The notes beneath the pieces are model-generated. The model was not told where the DNA came from. It was given only the letters and a program-made list of their open reading frames with translations, and made no database searches. A stretch of DNA of 64,000 nucleotides from a virus: IMG/VR virus record IMGVR_UViG_3300050120_000230, positions 1 to 64,000 of that record; one strand, written 5' to 3'. The number at the start of each line of letters is the position of its first letter. The first letter of the stretch is position 1. This document shows positions 15,979 through 23,025 of the stretch, in pieces. A program made the position numbers and the translations under genes.

Positions 15979-16473
15979 ATGCGCGAGTTCATGAATATCG
16001 TCAACGAAGGTCTGGCCGGAGAGGACGAGATGCTCAGTGAGGCAACACCGCGAAACTTCGGAAAATGGGCGGCGAGCATGGCCGGAGCAGCCGCGCTGGC
16101 GGCGGGGCTCAGTGGCTGCTCTGACACAACGTCTGGCAGTCCTACACCGGTTGTGAGCAAGGCAGATTGCGAGAGTGATGGCGGTGCCGGGTGCGAAACG
16201 GAAGCCGACAGTCCAGAAGGCGCCGAGGCTATCGACTATAAGAACGAGTGGAACAGGCGCCTTTGCCTTGCACAAGGTGGTGACTGGGACTCAAGTTCCA
16301 TGATACCCACCAAAATTGCCGATCACCCGCTCCGTGGGATGTGTAGCAATATAAGACAAAGAGATGCTTGTGCCGATGTTGGGGCCTGTCCCGAACTGGA
16401 TGATAAGGGCATGAAACAATGGGACAGGGATTGGTGGAAAGCGCACCCGAATCTCATCCAACCGAAACCGTGA
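15979..16473 (+). CDS. Capsid-targeted protein with internal lipobox-like segment
   Basis: 164 residues. The N-terminus MREFMNIVNEGLAGEDEMLS matches the capsid targeting sequence pattern, with possible prohead-protease sites VNE/G (10/11) and LSE/A (21/22). Next comes a hydrophobic segment ending in a lipobox-like AGLSGC (MAGAAALAAGLSGCSD), then a hydrophilic region with eight Cys. Known T4 internal proteins enter the cell with the DNA. A trimmed form exposing a lipoprotein-type signal would be a new twist, but lipid attachment of an injected protein is speculation. Late promoter directly upstream. Confidence 0.6.
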   Translation: MREFMNIVNEGLAGEDEMLSEATPRNFGKWAASMAGAAALAAGLSGCSDTTSGSPTPVVSKADCESDGGAGCETEADSPEGAEAIDYKNEWNRRLCLAQGGDWDSSSMIPTKIADHPLRGMCSNIRQRDACADVGACPELDDKGMKQWDRDWWKAHPNLIQPKP

Positions 16474-16514
16474 CCAATTTCCGATAATGCATCATGTGCG
16501 CGTAAGGGATCGCG

Positions 16515-16718
16515 ATGGAACCTAAACTGACCGTGAAATTCTACGTTTCGGCATATGACGAAAGCGGCTACGGGGACAATCGATCAAAAGATTTCGACAG
16601 TGGTGACGCCGCCGTAGCGTATGCCGAATCTTTGGAGGCCCGGTTCCACGCGTCGGTCTATAAGCGGATCACGATGGAGCCCATGAGCATCCAAATTTGG
16701 CCGATCCGCGAACCTTGA
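16515..16718 (+). CDS. Hypothetical protein, 67 residues
   Basis: Starts MEPKLTVKFYVSAYDESGYG; small alpha/beta protein with AAVAYAESLEARFHASVYKR. Its last 50 bases overlap the convergent gene 17025-16669, so one of the two ends is embedded in the other. A GGGATCG precedes the ATG. Confidence 0.55.
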   Translation: MEPKLTVKFYVSAYDESGYGDNRSKDFDSGDAAVAYAESLEARFHASVYKRITMEPMSIQIWPIREP

Positions 16719-17025
16719 TGTCCACTGCGCGAGCTTCTCGCGCATCGTATGCATTCCATCGCATCCGGGCGATCACGATGTTCGCGTCGGTGACTGATCC
16801 AAGTTCGAAATGCTGGGTCACTGGTTGGTTCGGCCAATGCACAGCGTGGCCCAATCTCTGCAACTTATAAACCTCGTTGCGTTCCGGCATAGGCTTGGCA
16901 TCGAACTCCTGCCAATCGGATTGGTAGAACTGCGAGCCGAGATAGTGCCAACCGGGATGATGCTCGTCCAACCAGTCGTGAACCTCTGCCGTTTGACGGT
17001 AGAGGATCGGAAACGTCATAATCAT
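16669..17025 (-). CDS. Hypothetical protein downstream of the lipid desaturase
   Basis: 118 residues starting MIMTFPILYRQTAEVHDWLD, ATGA overlap with the gene upstream. Contains EHHPGWHYLGSQFYQSDWQE; the C-terminal 17 residues overlap the convergent gene 16515-16718. Third gene of the run 17707, 17183, 17025. No recognised family. Confidence 0.6.
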   Translation of the reverse strand: MIMTFPILYRQTAEVHDWLDEHHPGWHYLGSQFYQSDWQEFDAKPMPERNEVYKLQRLGHAVHWPNQPVTQHFELGSVTDANIVIARMRWNAYDAREARAVDIKVRGSAKFGCSWAPS

Positions 17026-17183
17026 TTGGCGCGCAGACGTTCGATCTCGTCGGCCGCTTCGTCCAGTAGATCGGCGATACGATCCCGCTGGCCTTCCTGA
17101 ACGGATTTTCGACTCGGTATTTGGCGCCTGATTTCCGCACGTTTGCGGAGCCGGTAGACCAGATCGGTTTCATCCTCAATCAT
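17022..17183 (-). CDS. Small helical protein, 53 residues
   Basis: MIEDETDLVYRLRKRAEIRR then IPSRKSVQEGQRDRIADLLD and EAADEIERLRAK. The C-terminal LLDEAADEIERLR pattern is frequent in small phage and bacterial proteins of unknown role. Four-base overlaps with both neighbours (ATGA) show translation coupling to the desaturase. Confidence 0.65.
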   Translation of the reverse strand: MIEDETDLVYRLRKRAEIRRQIPSRKSVQEGQRDRIADLLDEAADEIERLRAK

Positions 17184-17707
17184 TTCGTTCCACGATTTGG
17201 CTCAAGGCCAACCCACGTCAAAATTGTTTCCAGCCCGGCCCAGAAGCCGATCCCGTCGAGGATCGGGTTCAGGATGTTCGTCAACGGGCAGTAGCGACGA
17301 TCCTCATGCCTGTGATGACCATTGTGGTGGTTCGGAGACTGGATGATCCCGATCTCCTGCAACATCAAAAATCTGCCCGGCCGGTGCGTGAGAACATGCA
17401 CTTCGTTCAACAGCAGGCCACCCAAAGTGGCGAAGAACCATACGAACGACGGACCCGCGAGACCAAACCAAACGGCGCTCACGATGCTGACGGCAACCCA
17501 CGTTTCGATATTGCGATAGATCAGAGAGTTCCCGAGGAAAGACTGTGGATCAGAATGATGTAGGCGATTGGCCTTGATGACCATCGGCCCGATCAGCGGC
17601 ATGTCTTCTCGTCCCACACGGTCTTCCCACCAGTGAAAAACGCCACCCGCAAAATCTGCGATGAGCCAACCGAGCAATGATTGGCCAAAAATTCGGAAAT
17701 CGTCCAT
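17180..17707 (-). CDS. CarF/TMEM189-like lipid desaturase (plasmanylethanolamine desaturase family)
   Basis: 175 residues; family members are about 270. All signature elements align by eye: WLIADFAGGVFHWWEDRVG (14-32, compare ADFASGLVHW in TMEM189), NRLHHSDP (47-54), NEVHVLTH (101-108), LQEIGIIQSPNHHNGHHRHE (116-135), then YCPLTNILNPILDGIGFW and LE (139-160). That gives ten His, H25, H50, H51, H104, H108, H127, H128, H131, H132 and H134, able to bind a di-iron centre. The helices WVAVSIVSAVWFGLAG and FVWFFATLGGLLL place it in the membrane. CarF makes the vinyl-ether bond of plasmalogens; the phage enzyme may use another lipid. Late motif plus TAGGAG precede it. Family call is firm by motif; substrate is inference. 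Confidence 0.85.
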   Translation of the reverse strand: MDDFRIFGQSLLGWLIADFAGGVFHWWEDRVGREDMPLIGPMVIKANRLHHSDPQSFLGNSLIYRNIETWVAVSIVSAVWFGLAGPSFVWFFATLGGLLLNEVHVLTHRPGRFLMLQEIGIIQSPNHHNGHHRHEDRRYCPLTNILNPILDGIGFWAGLETILTWVGLEPNRGTK

Positions 17708-17713
17708 GTCTCC

Positions 17714-17720
17714 TATTTAT
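17714..17720 (-). promoter_or_regulatory. T4-type late promoter motif (ATAAATA)
   Basis: Six bases before the desaturase ATG; the motif runs into the ribosome binding site TAGGAG. Confidence 0.55.
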
Positions 17721-17723
17721 GGG

Positions 17724-18062
17724 TCAGACCATCTTTAACATCAGAGCGAACTTCTCGCGGGCTGCGACAAGCTCAGCCGAGAGTCCTTTGATCTGTTCGA
17801 CCAATTCTTCGGCTTCTTCCAGAGTTTCGACCCGTTTCACGACATGCTTCATCTCGACTTCGTATTGGCCGGGGTTTCGAGATTGAAGGACCGCCGGATG
17901 AATAGCGCGCGTCCAAGTGTATTGCGGAACAGTGACCAGCCCTCGTCCCAAGGACGCCAGACTTCGGCCGATATAATTGCCGTTGTTCGATTCCCGCCAA
18001 AAGCTCCGAACCTCGAAGACATTCCACACGCCGTTTTCGTCGGAGACGAGGACGTAGCTCAC
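17724..18062 (-). CDS. Hypothetical protein with C-terminal coiled coil
   Basis: 112 residues from GTG 18062 (MSYVLVSDENGVWNVFEVRS), overlapping the stop of the upstream gene (GTGA). Beta-rich N-terminal half, then a helix VKRVETLEEAEELVEQIKGL that could form a coiled coil. Not recognised. Confidence 0.6.
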   Translation of the reverse strand: MSYVLVSDENGVWNVFEVRSFWRESNNGNYIGRSLASLGRGLVTVPQYTWTRAIHPAVLQSRNPGQYEVEMKHVVKRVETLEEAEELVEQIKGLSAELVAAREKFALMLKMV

Positions 18063-18247
18063 TGGTAGTCTTCCGGGTAGAGATGCATCACCGCGCCGTT
18101 GTAGCGCGACAGCCACGTCATGAGCGCCTTATCCATGGCTACGGCACGAACAGAGTTGCCATGATGCAAGGCAACTCGCTTGGCGCGGCCGTAACGGCGC
18201 CATTTGCGTTCGCACTTTCGCATAAACTTGTAGAGCTTGTGATCCAT
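18059..18247 (-). CDS. Small basic protein, 62 residues
   Basis: MDHKLYKFMRKCERKWRRYG and on to a C-terminus AVMHLYPEDYQ. Strongly basic N-terminal helix, possibly nucleic-acid binding. Coupled to the following gene by overlap. Confidence 0.6.
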   Translation of the reverse strand: MDHKLYKFMRKCERKWRRYGRAKRVALHHGNSVRAVAMDKALMTWLSRYNGAVMHLYPEDYQ

Positions 18248-18265
18248 TGGACCACCGTATCGTAA

Positions 18266-18529
18266 TCAGATGCCGAAGAACATTTTGAAAAGCGTCGCTG
18301 CTTCCTGATCCTTGAAGAACGCGCACTTCATGCTCGGGTGCGGGGCCTCGTTCGGAGCACAGATCGTATACCATCCATCGCCTCGCCCGTTTTCACAGAC
18401 GCCGACGTTCTCTCGCAACCATTTGAAGCCTTCTCTACTCAGCCAATGGCCTTCGAGATGATCCGGTGATATTGCAACCCGGTAGGGATGATACCCGGAA
18501 CTGTCTTTCTTTGTCGAAGTAGGATGCAT
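18266..18529 (-). CDS. Small protein of the FKL-motif family
   Basis: 87 residues starting MHPTSTKKDSSGYHPYRVAI and ending MKCAFFKDQEAATLFKMFFG plus I. The ending F-x-F-x-D-x-x-x-A-x-x-F-K-x-F recurs in the genes at 40871 and 56450. A CATAAT box lies just upstream on the minus strand. Function unknown. Confidence 0.6.
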   Translation of the reverse strand: MHPTSTKKDSSGYHPYRVAISPDHLEGHWLSREGFKWLRENVGVCENGRGDGWYTICAPNEAPHPSMKCAFFKDQEAATLFKMFFGI

Positions 18530-18566
18530 CCCACATTATGCCCTCTAATGCTGCATGGGTCCAACA

Positions 18567-18950
18567 ATGACGTTCTATCACGCCACCTATCGACATCGTC
18601 TGGATTCCATCCGCCGACATGGGCTGACGCCCACGGTGGCTGATCCCAATTTCCCCGGCGCGGAGCCCGGCGTCTATTTGGCGTCCGATCCGATGATTCC
18701 GGTGGCGTTTTTGCTCGAACACAGCATCGAAAACGCAAATGAGAAGGATAATCCGAGCCAAATCGTCGAAAACTTCGTGGTTATCGTCATCGACGACTCG
18801 CGGCTGGACAAACGGAAGCTAGGTCCCGACCCACAACTGTCAGAGCAAGAAGGCTTGTGGTGCTATCGCGGTGTGATCGATGTGACGAACATGCCAATAT
18901 TGGATATCGCGACCTTGCAACTATCCCACTTGCCTGCCGACCACAGTTGA
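18567..18950 (+). CDS. Second ADP-ribosyltransferase-like (Tpt1/DarT-type fold) protein
   Basis: 127 residues from ATG 18567; ATG 18555 would add four. TFYHATYRHRLDSIRRHGL (2-20) has the H-x-T strand followed by a helix and GL turn typical of KptA/Tpt1, DarT and related ART-fold proteins, and GAEPGVYLASDPMIPVAFLL (31-50) carries the G-V-Y-L strand with the second catalytic position (Y37). Acidic candidates near 93-95 precede LWCYRGVIDV. No capsid targeting sequence. It could modify nucleic acid or protein, or be inactive. Divergent from the gene 18529 by 37 bases. Confidence 0.6.
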   Translation: MTFYHATYRHRLDSIRRHGLTPTVADPNFPGAEPGVYLASDPMIPVAFLLEHSIENANEKDNPSQIVENFVVIVIDDSRLDKRKLGPDPQLSEQEGLWCYRGVIDVTNMPILDIATLQLSHLPADHS

Positions 18951-18980
18951 GCTACGGATTGGGTGAGCAGGAGAACCCTC

Positions 18981-19382
18981 ATGAAGACTTTCTACACCTC
19001 GAACTATGAACGCAGCAGCACGAGCCCCCTCGCCGTGTCCATCAGCAACCCCGCCGATGTGCCCGCGACCTACGAAGGCGCCCGCGATGCCGACCTGTCG
19101 CCGACCGACGACCTTCTGGAACGCTACCACGCCCGCGACGTGAGCCATGAAGGCTACGCCGCCGCCTACATCGCGCTGCTCGGCGAGCGCGGCATCACGC
19201 CGCAAAGCATCGCCGACAAGTTCGAGGAAGGCACGATCTTCGTGTGCTACGACTACGAGGACGGCGCCAGCGGTTCGGAAGATGCCGACACCGGCACGGC
19301 CGACGACCTGAGCATCTGCCACCGGGTGTTCCTGTCCAAGTGGCTGAACGATTCCGGCGTGGTCACGATCTCCGAAATCTAA
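18981..19382 (+). CDS. DUF488-like protein
   Basis: 133 residues, ATG 18981 with AGGAG. TFYTSNYERSS at the N-terminus and FVCYDYED, then ICHRVFLSKWLNDSG near the C-terminus, match the DUF488 pattern (a Y-T-S start, a Cys strand and C-H-R-x-x-L-x-x-W-L). DUF488 function is unknown, though conserved Cys/His suggest an enzyme or metal site. It follows the ART-like gene by 30 bases in the same direction, so the two may be co-expressed. High Ala/Asp content. Confidence 0.55.
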   Translation: MKTFYTSNYERSSTSPLAVSISNPADVPATYEGARDADLSPTDDLLERYHARDVSHEGYAAAYIALLGERGITPQSIADKFEEGTIFVCYDYEDGASGSEDADTGTADDLSICHRVFLSKWLNDSGVVTISEI

Positions 19383-19392
19383 CGCTCCGAGA

Positions 19393-19445
19393 GGGCTCTG
19401 TGAGGCTGTCAGGACGTTTGTTCTGAGAATAGCACCACGGAGCCC
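19393..19445. terminator. Nested hairpin between convergent genes, probable bidirectional terminator
   Basis: GGGCTCTGTG (19393-19402) pairs with CACGGAGCCC (19436-19445), ten pairs including one G-U. Its loop holds a second hairpin CAGGAC/GTTCTG. It lies between the stop of the DUF488-like gene and the end of the kinase-like gene on the other strand. There is no U-run, so termination is inferred from position. Confidence 0.5.
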
Positions 19446-19486
19446 CCGGTAGTGCTAAGAGCCGCCCACGGCCCGGAAAATGGCCT

Positions 19487-20131
19487 CTACGCGGCCATTG
19501 ACGCGCGCTTGGCGCCTGTCATCAGATCGGCGATCTGTTTCGTGAGAACCGGATCGAGCACGACTATGCTGCCGTCTGCCTTTTGCATGAAGTTCGACAG
19601 GCCGAGATCGAAGTGGAAATCTTCGGGATCGGGGTCCTTCTTCTTCACGAACTGCATCAAGTCGTAGAGGATGTGGCCCTCGAAGTCGCCGAACGAGCGC
19701 ACGAACGCTTGCAGCGACATTTTCTCCATGAAGAAACCGCGTTTCTCGGAGTGGGTCAGGAACTTGTGGTAAATTTGGTTGAAGGTCGTGATGATCTTCT
19801 TGACCATGCGCTCGTTGTCTTGATCGAGCCGTTCGTATTTCGGCATCTCGAAGATGTAGATCGGGAGCGCCTTGAACTTTGCGATCTTGTGCGAGCCTGA
19901 CTGGTATTCTCCCAGACGCTTTGCGATACCGAGGTGATCCAGCCATTCACCCTTCATCTTGTCGCGAGTGAGCAGGATGACGTTGCCGTCACCTTTGTCC
20001 AGCGCCAGACTGCTGACGCCTTGGCCAAGCACCCGCAATCCCTTGAACTGCTCTGGTACTTCGTCCTGCTGAACGCCGACCCATTGATGTTCCGGCGCCT
20101 CGCGGAGAATGGCGAAATCGCTGATCTTCAT
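19487..20131 (-). CDS. Protein-kinase-like protein with capsid targeting sequence
   Basis: 214 residues. N-terminus MKISDFAILREAPEHQW fits the capsid targeting pattern with protease site LRE/A (11/12). The rest has kinase landmarks: glycine-rich loop VLGQGVSS (34-41), Lys in NVILLTRDKMKGEW (50-63), a hinge-like IYIFEMPKYERLD (91-103), the catalytic loop HFDLGLSN (173-180) with D175 and N180, and LDP (192-194) with D193 in the place of the DFG Asp, as in aminoglycoside-phosphotransferase-like kinases. The fold is smaller than a full kinase (about 200 residues). Predicted to be injected and to phosphorylate a host or phage target. Its ATG is five bases after the stop of the upstream capsid-targeted gene. 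Confidence 0.68.
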   Translation of the reverse strand: MKISDFAILREAPEHQWVGVQQDEVPEQFKGLRVLGQGVSSLALDKGDGNVILLTRDKMKGEWLDHLGIAKRLGEYQSGSHKIAKFKALPIYIFEMPKYERLDQDNERMVKKIITTFNQIYHKFLTHSEKRGFFMEKMSLQAFVRSFGDFEGHILYDLMQFVKKKDPDPEDFHFDLGLSNFMQKADGSIVVLDPVLTKQIADLMTGAKRASMAA

Positions 20132-20135
20132 AGAA

Positions 20136-20702
20136 TCAGGGGCGGGGAATACGGGGCGACGCGGGGGCTGCTTGCGGAGTTTGCTGCTGTTGAGCCGCAG
20201 CGCGAGCGGCTGCACGTTCTGCATCGGCCTTGCGCTGCTCGATAGCGTCCCATGCTTCTTCTTCGGCTTCGTCTTCGCTGTGCCATGCACCCGACCACGT
20301 CTCTTCACCGGTCAGACGGAAGTAGTAGCCTTCGCCAGCACGATCTTCTTCACCGTCCGGGTCATCGTAGAAGAACTCGATCTCGAAAGGATCGTCTTCC
20401 ATCTTGGAAGGCCAGCCGGTGTTGGATTCGGTCATGACGGGCTCGATGTCGTCGAGGGTGAGGCGTGCAACATATTGCTCGCGACCATCTTCCTGTTCGT
20501 CATCGAATGCAACGAACACGTCAGGAGCATAGTCACTGCCGTGGTGACTGGGTTCGGAGCCGACCATGACACCTTCGCGGCCGGTCGCAGTTTCGCGAAC
20601 ACGCGCACCGTCTTCAGGGGCATCGTATTCGGTGTGGTGCACTTCGCCGTTGGGGTAACGAAGCTCGTTCGCTTCGTTGATGATGTCGATATACTTACGC
20701 AT
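20136..20702 (-). CDS. Acidic capsid-targeted protein
   Basis: 188 residues starting MRKYIDIINEANELRYPNGE, a capsid targeting sequence with site INE/A (10/11). The remainder is very acidic (FEIEFFYDDPDGEEDRAGEG) with a Gln/Ala/Pro tail. Residues 30-80 look beta-rich (ATGREGVMVGSEPSHHG). No enzyme motif. AAGGAG upstream. It sits between a virion fibre gene and the kinase-like gene and is probably transcribed with them. Likely an internal head protein. Confidence 0.65.
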   Translation of the reverse strand: MRKYIDIINEANELRYPNGEVHHTEYDAPEDGARVRETATGREGVMVGSEPSHHGSDYAPDVFVAFDDEQEDGREQYVARLTLDDIEPVMTESNTGWPSKMEDDPFEIEFFYDDPDGEEDRAGEGYYFRLTGEETWSGAWHSEDEAEEEAWDAIEQRKADAERAAARAAAQQQQTPQAAPASPRIPRP

Positions 20703-20711
20703 GGTGTCTCC

Positions 20712-21968
20712 TTAGAGCTTCATGATGTAGGCGAGGGCGTAGAACGCGGGCCGATTGTCGAACGACAATGCGTGGCTGTGCGTCGTCGCGTTCGCGGCGG
20801 TCACGACGTGAGTGTGAACCCCGTCAGCAGAAATTGGGTGGGTGTGGGCAACACTGTTGCCGATAGGATCGGTCGCCGTCAGCGCGACGCCTGTGACGCC
20901 AGCGGTGCTTCCAGAAGCATAGCCAAAACCGGTGCCGATGCGCGGCACGCCGCCAGAGGATGCGGCCAGACCGTGGGTGTGGGGCGGAAGTTCAGCGACC
21001 GACAACGAATGGCCGCCGGTGCCGCCGTGATTGTGCCCACCAGCCGTGGCGGCGGTGATGACGTGAGTGTGGCCGCCGTCTTGAGCAGTTGAAATGTTGA
21101 GCGTGTTGTTGCCGCCGCTGAGACCATCGGTCATGTCGCCGAAGCCAGACGATGCGACGACGAAACGTCCGCGCAGATTGGGGGTGCTGTTGGTGCCGTC
21201 GCAGATCGCCCAGCCGCCGGGGACAGCCGTCGAGTTACCGCTCCACATCACGATGACGCCGCGCGGGATCAGATCGAATCCACCTTCTTTGAGCTTACCG
21301 GAACCCGTGACGTTCACGTTGGCATTGGCTACCAACAGGGCGCCGGTCATCGTGCCACCAGTGTTCTGCACCGAGTTGGCGAGATTGGCCGGGACATAAC
21401 CCAACGCGGCGATCACCGCAGCTTGGTCAGCCGTCGAAGCCGGGGAAGGATTAGCAGCCGAGGAAATGCGGCCGGAACCATCCACGACGATGATCGGGGC
21501 AAAGTACGTGCCAGCCGCAACGCCGGTGTTGGATAGTGAAACGGGGATCGAGATGTTGGCGGTGCCGTCGAAGGGCGCGGTGCCAGTCGCATCGCCGGAC
21601 ACGGCGATATTCACGGCATTGGCGAGGCCAACCGCAAGTCCAGTGCCGCCGACGTTGTAGAAGCCTTGCGGATTGCTGCCGATAGTCGGCTGGAAGACCT
21701 TCATCGTGTTGGAGGTCTTGTCGTACCAGAGTTGGCCGATCAGCGCGTTCGCCGGAGCCGAATCGTCAGCGAAGTTTTCCAGAAGATGAACGAAGTTTTC
21801 GGAGGTCGCCTCGGAATACGAACGCGCACCACGACGCAGAAGTTGGAGAGAAGTCAGGGACGTATCAACAATCGAGTTGGACACTTGTCCGACATCCAGC
21901 ACCAAAGTGCCATCGCCGCCAAGAACAACGTCGTTTGTCAGCCTGATTTCATAACCGTTCTGGGCCAT
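20712..21968 (-). CDS. Short tail fibre with collar domain
   Basis: 418 residues. N-terminal region shares NFVHLLENFADDSAPANALI and GQLWYD with the fibre at 23919, as does LANAVNIAVSGDATGTAPFD. A phage tail collar domain (PF07484 type) follows at about 240-290: IPRGVIVMWSGNSTAVPGGW, then CDGTNSTPNLRGRFV. The C-terminus has repeated H-x-H motifs (GGHTHVITAATAGGHNHGGT), as in the iron-binding needle of T4 gp12. Role: host receptor binding. A late motif overlaps the upstream gene's stop codon. Confidence 0.85.
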   Translation of the reverse strand: MAQNGYEIRLTNDVVLGGDGTLVLDVGQVSNSIVDTSLTSLQLLRRGARSYSEATSENFVHLLENFADDSAPANALIGQLWYDKTSNTMKVFQPTIGSNPQGFYNVGGTGLAVGLANAVNIAVSGDATGTAPFDGTANISIPVSLSNTGVAAGTYFAPIIVVDGSGRISSAANPSPASTADQAAVIAALGYVPANLANSVQNTGGTMTGALLVANANVNVTGSGKLKEGGFDLIPRGVIVMWSGNSTAVPGGWAICDGTNSTPNLRGRFVVASSGFGDMTDGLSGGNNTLNISTAQDGGHTHVITAATAGGHNHGGTGGHSLSVAELPPHTHGLAASSGGVPRIGTGFGYASGSTAGVTGVALTATDPIGNSVAHTHPISADGVHTHVVTAANATTHSHALSFDNRPAFYALAYIMKL

Positions 21969-21996
21969 CGGGGGTTACTTTCCAGCGAGTGTCCAG

Positions 21997-22003
21997 TATT
22001 TAT
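21997..22003 (-). promoter_or_regulatory. T4-type late promoter motif (ATAAATA)
   Basis: Overlaps the TAA stop of the adhesin gene and lies 28 bases before the collar-fibre ATG. Confidence 0.5.
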
Positions 22004-23022
22004 GCGAGGGGTCCGCGCACATCTCCGTAAACTTGCCACGTCACGAAGCTCGCGCCTTCCACGGCAGAGCCCGCAGGACCACCGTTTAGACCCGGTCCAC
22101 CAGCACTTGCGGTGCTCGCCAAGCCCGGTTGGCCTTCATCGCCACCGGCGCCACCAGCGGTGGCTTGAGCCCATTCCTTGGAGCCTTGGTTCGAAAGCGT
22201 CCCCGCCGCACCACCGTGACCGATGCTTCCCGGCTGACCGAGAAACGATCCAGAACGGAAGCTGCCGCCACCCGGACCTTGCGTGATGCCCGCGCCGCCG
22301 CCGCCACCGGTGCCGGGGTCATCGAAGCCTTGCGACGGTCCAGCGCCAGCACCGCCGCCGCCACCACCACCACCGCCGCCGATAATGCCGTTGTTGTAGA
22401 TCGTGGTCGCGACTCGCGCCTTGACAGCCACGCCACCAATGGAACCCGGCGTCGGAGCATCGACGGCCGCGTGTGAGTCGTCGTAGAGCCCGCCGTAGCC
22501 ACCGGCGCCACCTGAACCGATGATACCGGTTCCTGAGTTGACGAAGAGGTTGACCACGGAGCCCAAAGGCAACAGGCCCGTGTCGAACGATGGGAGGGCC
22601 AGATTGTAATCGAGGATGCGGCCTTCGGCTTGGCCACCATGCGAATAGTGCCACTGGGCGTAGGAGATCAAGCCCCTAGCCCAACCTGCTCCGGCCGAGA
22701 CCACGTCCGGGTAACGGTCGAGGTAGGCTTGCCAATTGATGGTAGATGCCGTCGAGGACCCGAGATTGCCGACGACGGTGATGTTGGCCACGACAGGCGT
22801 CAGCCCATCCCATTGGCCGGTAGCCGTTACCGAGTTGAAGACGTTGTAGTTGAAACCCGAAATGTTGTCGGTGAACTGGAAGCTCTTGCTGAAGACAAGA
22901 CGCCAGACGCCTTGGTCCTTGACCCACACTTCTTTCGAATCCACCCAGCTACCGCCGTTGTGGATGAAAATTTGTTTGGCCTTACGCCACTGGCCGGAGA
23001 ATGCATATGTCTCAGCGACCAT
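22000..23022 (-). CDS. Glycine-rich tail fibre adhesin
   Basis: 340 residues. Residues 1-60 contain strands rich in W/V (IFIHNGGSWVDSKEVWVKDQ), then a globular part with a DRYPDVVSAG motif, then poly-Gly segments (IYNNGIIGGGGGGGGGGAGA, TGGGGGAGITQGPGGGS). Such domains, in T2/S16 gp38-type adhesins, form packed polyglycine helices with receptor-binding loops at the tip. The gene sits between two fibre genes. Role in host recognition is likely; the gp38 link is by composition only. Confidence 0.75.
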   Translation of the reverse strand: MVAETYAFSGQWRKAKQIFIHNGGSWVDSKEVWVKDQGVWRLVFSKSFQFTDNISGFNYNVFNSVTATGQWDGLTPVVANITVVGNLGSSTASTINWQAYLDRYPDVVSAGAGWARGLISYAQWHYSHGGQAEGRILDYNLALPSFDTGLLPLGSVVNLFVNSGTGIIGSGGAGGYGGLYDDSHAAVDAPTPGSIGGVAVKARVATTIYNNGIIGGGGGGGGGGAGAGPSQGFDDPGTGGGGGAGITQGPGGGSFRSGSFLGQPGSIGHGGAAGTLSNQGSKEWAQATAGGAGGDEGQPGLASTASAGGPGLNGGPAGSAVEGASFVTWQVYGDVRGPLA

Positions 23023-23025
23023 GGA

